A stretch of DNA of 8,284 nt, taken from NCBI GenBank assembly GCA_951800675.1, contig CATOKC010000140.1, positions 1 to 8,284 of the forward strand, given 5' to 3'. This document shows positions 6,938-8,284 of the stretch, piece after piece; positions within the stretch are counted from its first letter, which is position 1; each line of letters begins with the position of its first letter. The position numbers and the translations under genes are program-made. Under the pieces are notes generated by a model. It saw only the letters and a program-made list of their open reading frames with translations. It ran no database searches and was not told the DNA's origin. Origin of the DNA: an uncultured Oscillibacter sp. Lineage in GTDB: Bacteria; Bacillota_A; Clostridia; Oscillospirales; Oscillospiraceae.

Positions 6938-8143
6938 ATGGAAACTGAAAGAAGTAATCCGCGTTTTCCAATCTGTGTTCTGACAACCACCCGGGCTGAT
7001 TATGGGATTTTGCGGCCTCTGCTGTTGGCACTTTCGGAGGATGTGAGCTTAGACCTGAGACTGCTGGTAACAGGGACCCACTTGTCAGAAGCCTTTGGCA
7101 TGACAGTCCGGGAAATTGAGGCGGATGGCTTTTCCATTGACGCGAGGATTTCAATATTGGAAAATGGCAACGATTCGCCGGGAGCGATATCGCATAGTAT
7201 GGCCCGGGCTTTCGAGGGCTTTGGCTCTTATTTTCAAGATTGCCGGCCCGCTTTGCTGGTTGTGCTGGGAGACCGTTATGAGACCTTTGCGGTATGTGCC
7301 GCCGCGGTCAGTGCCTGTATTCCTATTGCCCACCTTCACGGGGGAGAGACTACGGAAGGAGCGATGGACGAATGCTTCCGCCACTGCATCACGAAGATGA
7401 GCTATCTCCATTTTACTGCGGCGGAGCCATACCGGAGGCGGGTGATCCAGTTAGGGGAGGACCCGGCCAGGGTATTTAATGTAGGGGGTCTGGGGGTGGA
7501 GAACGCGCTTCATACGGACTTCCTGCCGCCGGAGCGGCTGGAATCTGATTTGCGCTTCCCACTGCTTCAAAAGCCGTATGTGGTGACAACCTTTCACCCG
7601 GTTACGCTGGAGCCAGGCTCAGCGGAGGCACAGCTGGAGGAGCTGCTGGCGGCGATCGCCAGCCGGGAGGACCTGCATTTTTTGATCACAAAATCCAACG
7701 CGGATACCGGCGGCTGGAGCATCAACGAAAGACTGGACATATTCGAAAAAGAACATTCCCATTGCCATGTTGCTGCGTCTCTTGGAATGCGCAGGTATAT
7801 GAGTGCCTTGAAATACGCCCTGTGCGTATTGGGGAATTCCTCCAGCGGCCTGCTGGAAGCGCCATCCTTTGGAATTCCGACCATTAACATTGGCGACCGC
7901 CAGCGGGGGAGGATTCAGGCGGAAAGCGTGCTGAACTGCCGGCCGGAGAGGGAGGATATCCTCCGCGCCTTGGAGCGGGCCTGCTCACCGGATTTTCGGA
8001 AAAAAGCCGCTGCTGCCAGGAATCCCTATGGGGATGGGAATACGTCGGGACGTATTTTGGAAACGATTAAATGCACACTCTTGTCCGGTTCACTTGACTT
8101 GGAAAAGCGGTTTTATGATATCCATGTTAAAAAAAGGCGGTGA
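6938..8143 (+). CDS. neuC: NeuC/LegG-type hydrolysing UDP-N-acetylsugar 2-epimerase
   Basis: This enzyme removes UDP from a UDP-GlcNAc-type sugar and inverts C2, giving the free manno-sugar that NeuB/LegI uses. In the legionaminic route the substrate is UDP-2,4-diacetamido-2,4,6-trideoxyglucose. The 401-residue protein has the GT-B-like epimerase fold signatures: 'TTTRADYGILRPLL' (16-29), 'LLVTGTHLSEAFG' (42-54), 'VVLGDRYETF' (108-117), 'HLHGGETTEGAMDE' (132-145) followed by 'FRHCITKM' (147-154), 'VGGLGVEN' (182-189), 'TTFHPVT' (217-223) and the UDP-binding 'GNSSSGLLEAPSFGIPTINIGDRQRGR' region (299-325). The ATG at 6938 is preceded by a G-rich stretch (6918-6927), about 10 bases away; an in-frame TTG at 6908 overlaps neuB and would add ten poorly conserved residues. 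The gene is 19 bases behind neuB. No key motif is missing. Confidence 0.93.
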   Translation: METERSNPRFPICVLTTTRADYGILRPLLLALSEDVSLDLRLLVTGTHLSEAFGMTVREIEADGFSIDARISILENGNDSPGAISHSMARAFEGFGSYFQDCRPALLVVLGDRYETFAVCAAAVSACIPIAHLHGGETTEGAMDECFRHCITKMSYLHFTAAEPYRRRVIQLGEDPARVFNVGGLGVENALHTDFLPPERLESDLRFPLLQKPYVVTTFHPVTLEPGSAEAQLEELLAAIASREDLHFLITKSNADTGGWSINERLDIFEKEHSHCHVAASLGMRRYMSALKYALCVLGNSSSGLLEAPSFGIPTINIGDRQRGRIQAESVLNCRPEREDILRALERACSPDFRKKAAAARNPYGDGNTSGRILETIKCTLLSGSLDLEKRFYDIHVKKRR

Positions 8144-8159
8144 AAGATGAGAAAATAAG

Positions 8160-8267
8160 ATGGAAAATGCTTTTCAGAGATATACGCTATATGACCCGCT
8201 GTCTGGTGGAAAGGAAATGCTGACGGTAATAAGAAAGTCTGCAAATAAAAAGTCAATAGGAAAATGA
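8160..8267 (+). CDS. Doubtful 35-residue ORF, no recognised family
   Basis: The frame begins MENAFQRYTLYDPLSGG and ends lysine-rich at TGA 8265-8267. It has no membrane segment or known motif that I recognise, and its ribosome site is weak. Its stop overlaps an ATG at 8264 (ATGA) that would start a protein beginning MRKIYKG and run off the window. The overlap hints at a coupled leader or a decayed gene end, but a chance ORF is as likely. Confidence 0.2.
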   Translation: MENAFQRYTLYDPLSGGKEMLTVIRKSANKKSIGK

Positions 8268-8284
8268 GAAAAATTTATAAGGGG
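8264..8284 (+). CDS. Possible start of a downstream gene, cut by window edge
   Basis: ATG at 8264 opens seven codons (MRKIYKG) to the last base without a stop. The upstream purine stretch ATAGGA is a weak ribosome site. Too short to identify. Confidence 0.2.

Larger units (their letters stand above)
8144..8284 (+). other. AT-rich tail, unresolved
   Basis: After neuC the composition shifts to A-rich sequence with short starts and stops: ATG at 8147 stops after three codons, and ATG at 8160 opens 35 codons. No terminator-like hairpin with a T run is seen, so the operon may continue past the window. A 5-bp repeat, ATATA (8180-8184) and TATAT (8188-8192), around 3 bases is too weak to interpret. 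Confidence 0.4.

Overview
The window is a compact, single-strand (+) stretch of a sugar-biosynthesis operon. Its genes are a nonulosonic-acid (sialic/legionaminic-acid type) set interleaved with less usual sugar-tailoring enzymes. Dense G-rich Shine-Dalgarno sites, GTG starts, near-zero gene spacing, fairly high G+C and the protein families suggest an anaerobic, gut-type Clostridia member (Bacillota, possibly Oscillospiraceae-like). No rRNA or other taxonomic marker is present, so that placement is inference.

Layout, left to right: (1) the C-terminal half of a radical SAM/SPASM protein, cut by the window edge (to 473); (2) a LegB-type UDP-GlcNAc 4,6-dehydratase (470-1446) broken by a one-base frameshift at about 1087; (3) an acetolactate-synthase-like thiamine-diphosphate (TPP) enzyme (1465-3264); (4) an extended-SDR epimerase/reductase with an odd dinucleotide-binding loop (3266-4147); (5) a second, complete radical SAM/SPASM protein, clearly AT-richer than its neighbours and related to the first (4187-5194); (6) a NeuD/PglD/LegH-type left-handed beta-helix acetyltransferase (5263-5913); (7) a NeuB/LegI-type nonulosonate synthase (5923-6918); (8) a NeuC/LegG-type hydrolysing UDP-sugar 2-epimerase (6938-8143); (9) an AT-rich tail with a doubtful 35-codon ORF and perhaps the first codons of another gene.

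LegB, an acetyltransferase, NeuC/LegG and NeuB/LegI together outline synthesis of a legionaminic-acid-like nine-carbon sugar: 4,6-dehydration of UDP-GlcNAc, (amination, not seen), acetylation, hydrolytic 2-epimerisation, then PEP condensation. The aminotransferase (LegC) and the CMP-sugar synthetase (NeuA/LegF) are absent from the window. After legB, where LegC is often found, there is a TPP enzyme + SDR + radical SAM block. By analogy with YerE/YerF of yersiniose synthesis, the TPP/SDR pair could add and reduce a two-carbon branch on a 4-keto sugar. That would give a branched or otherwise modified surface glycan and is the most interesting idea here, but it is inference. The two spacers inside the operon (4148-4186 and 5195-5262) show no convincing promoter or terminator. 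No mobile element, CRISPR array, tRNA or rRNA was seen.
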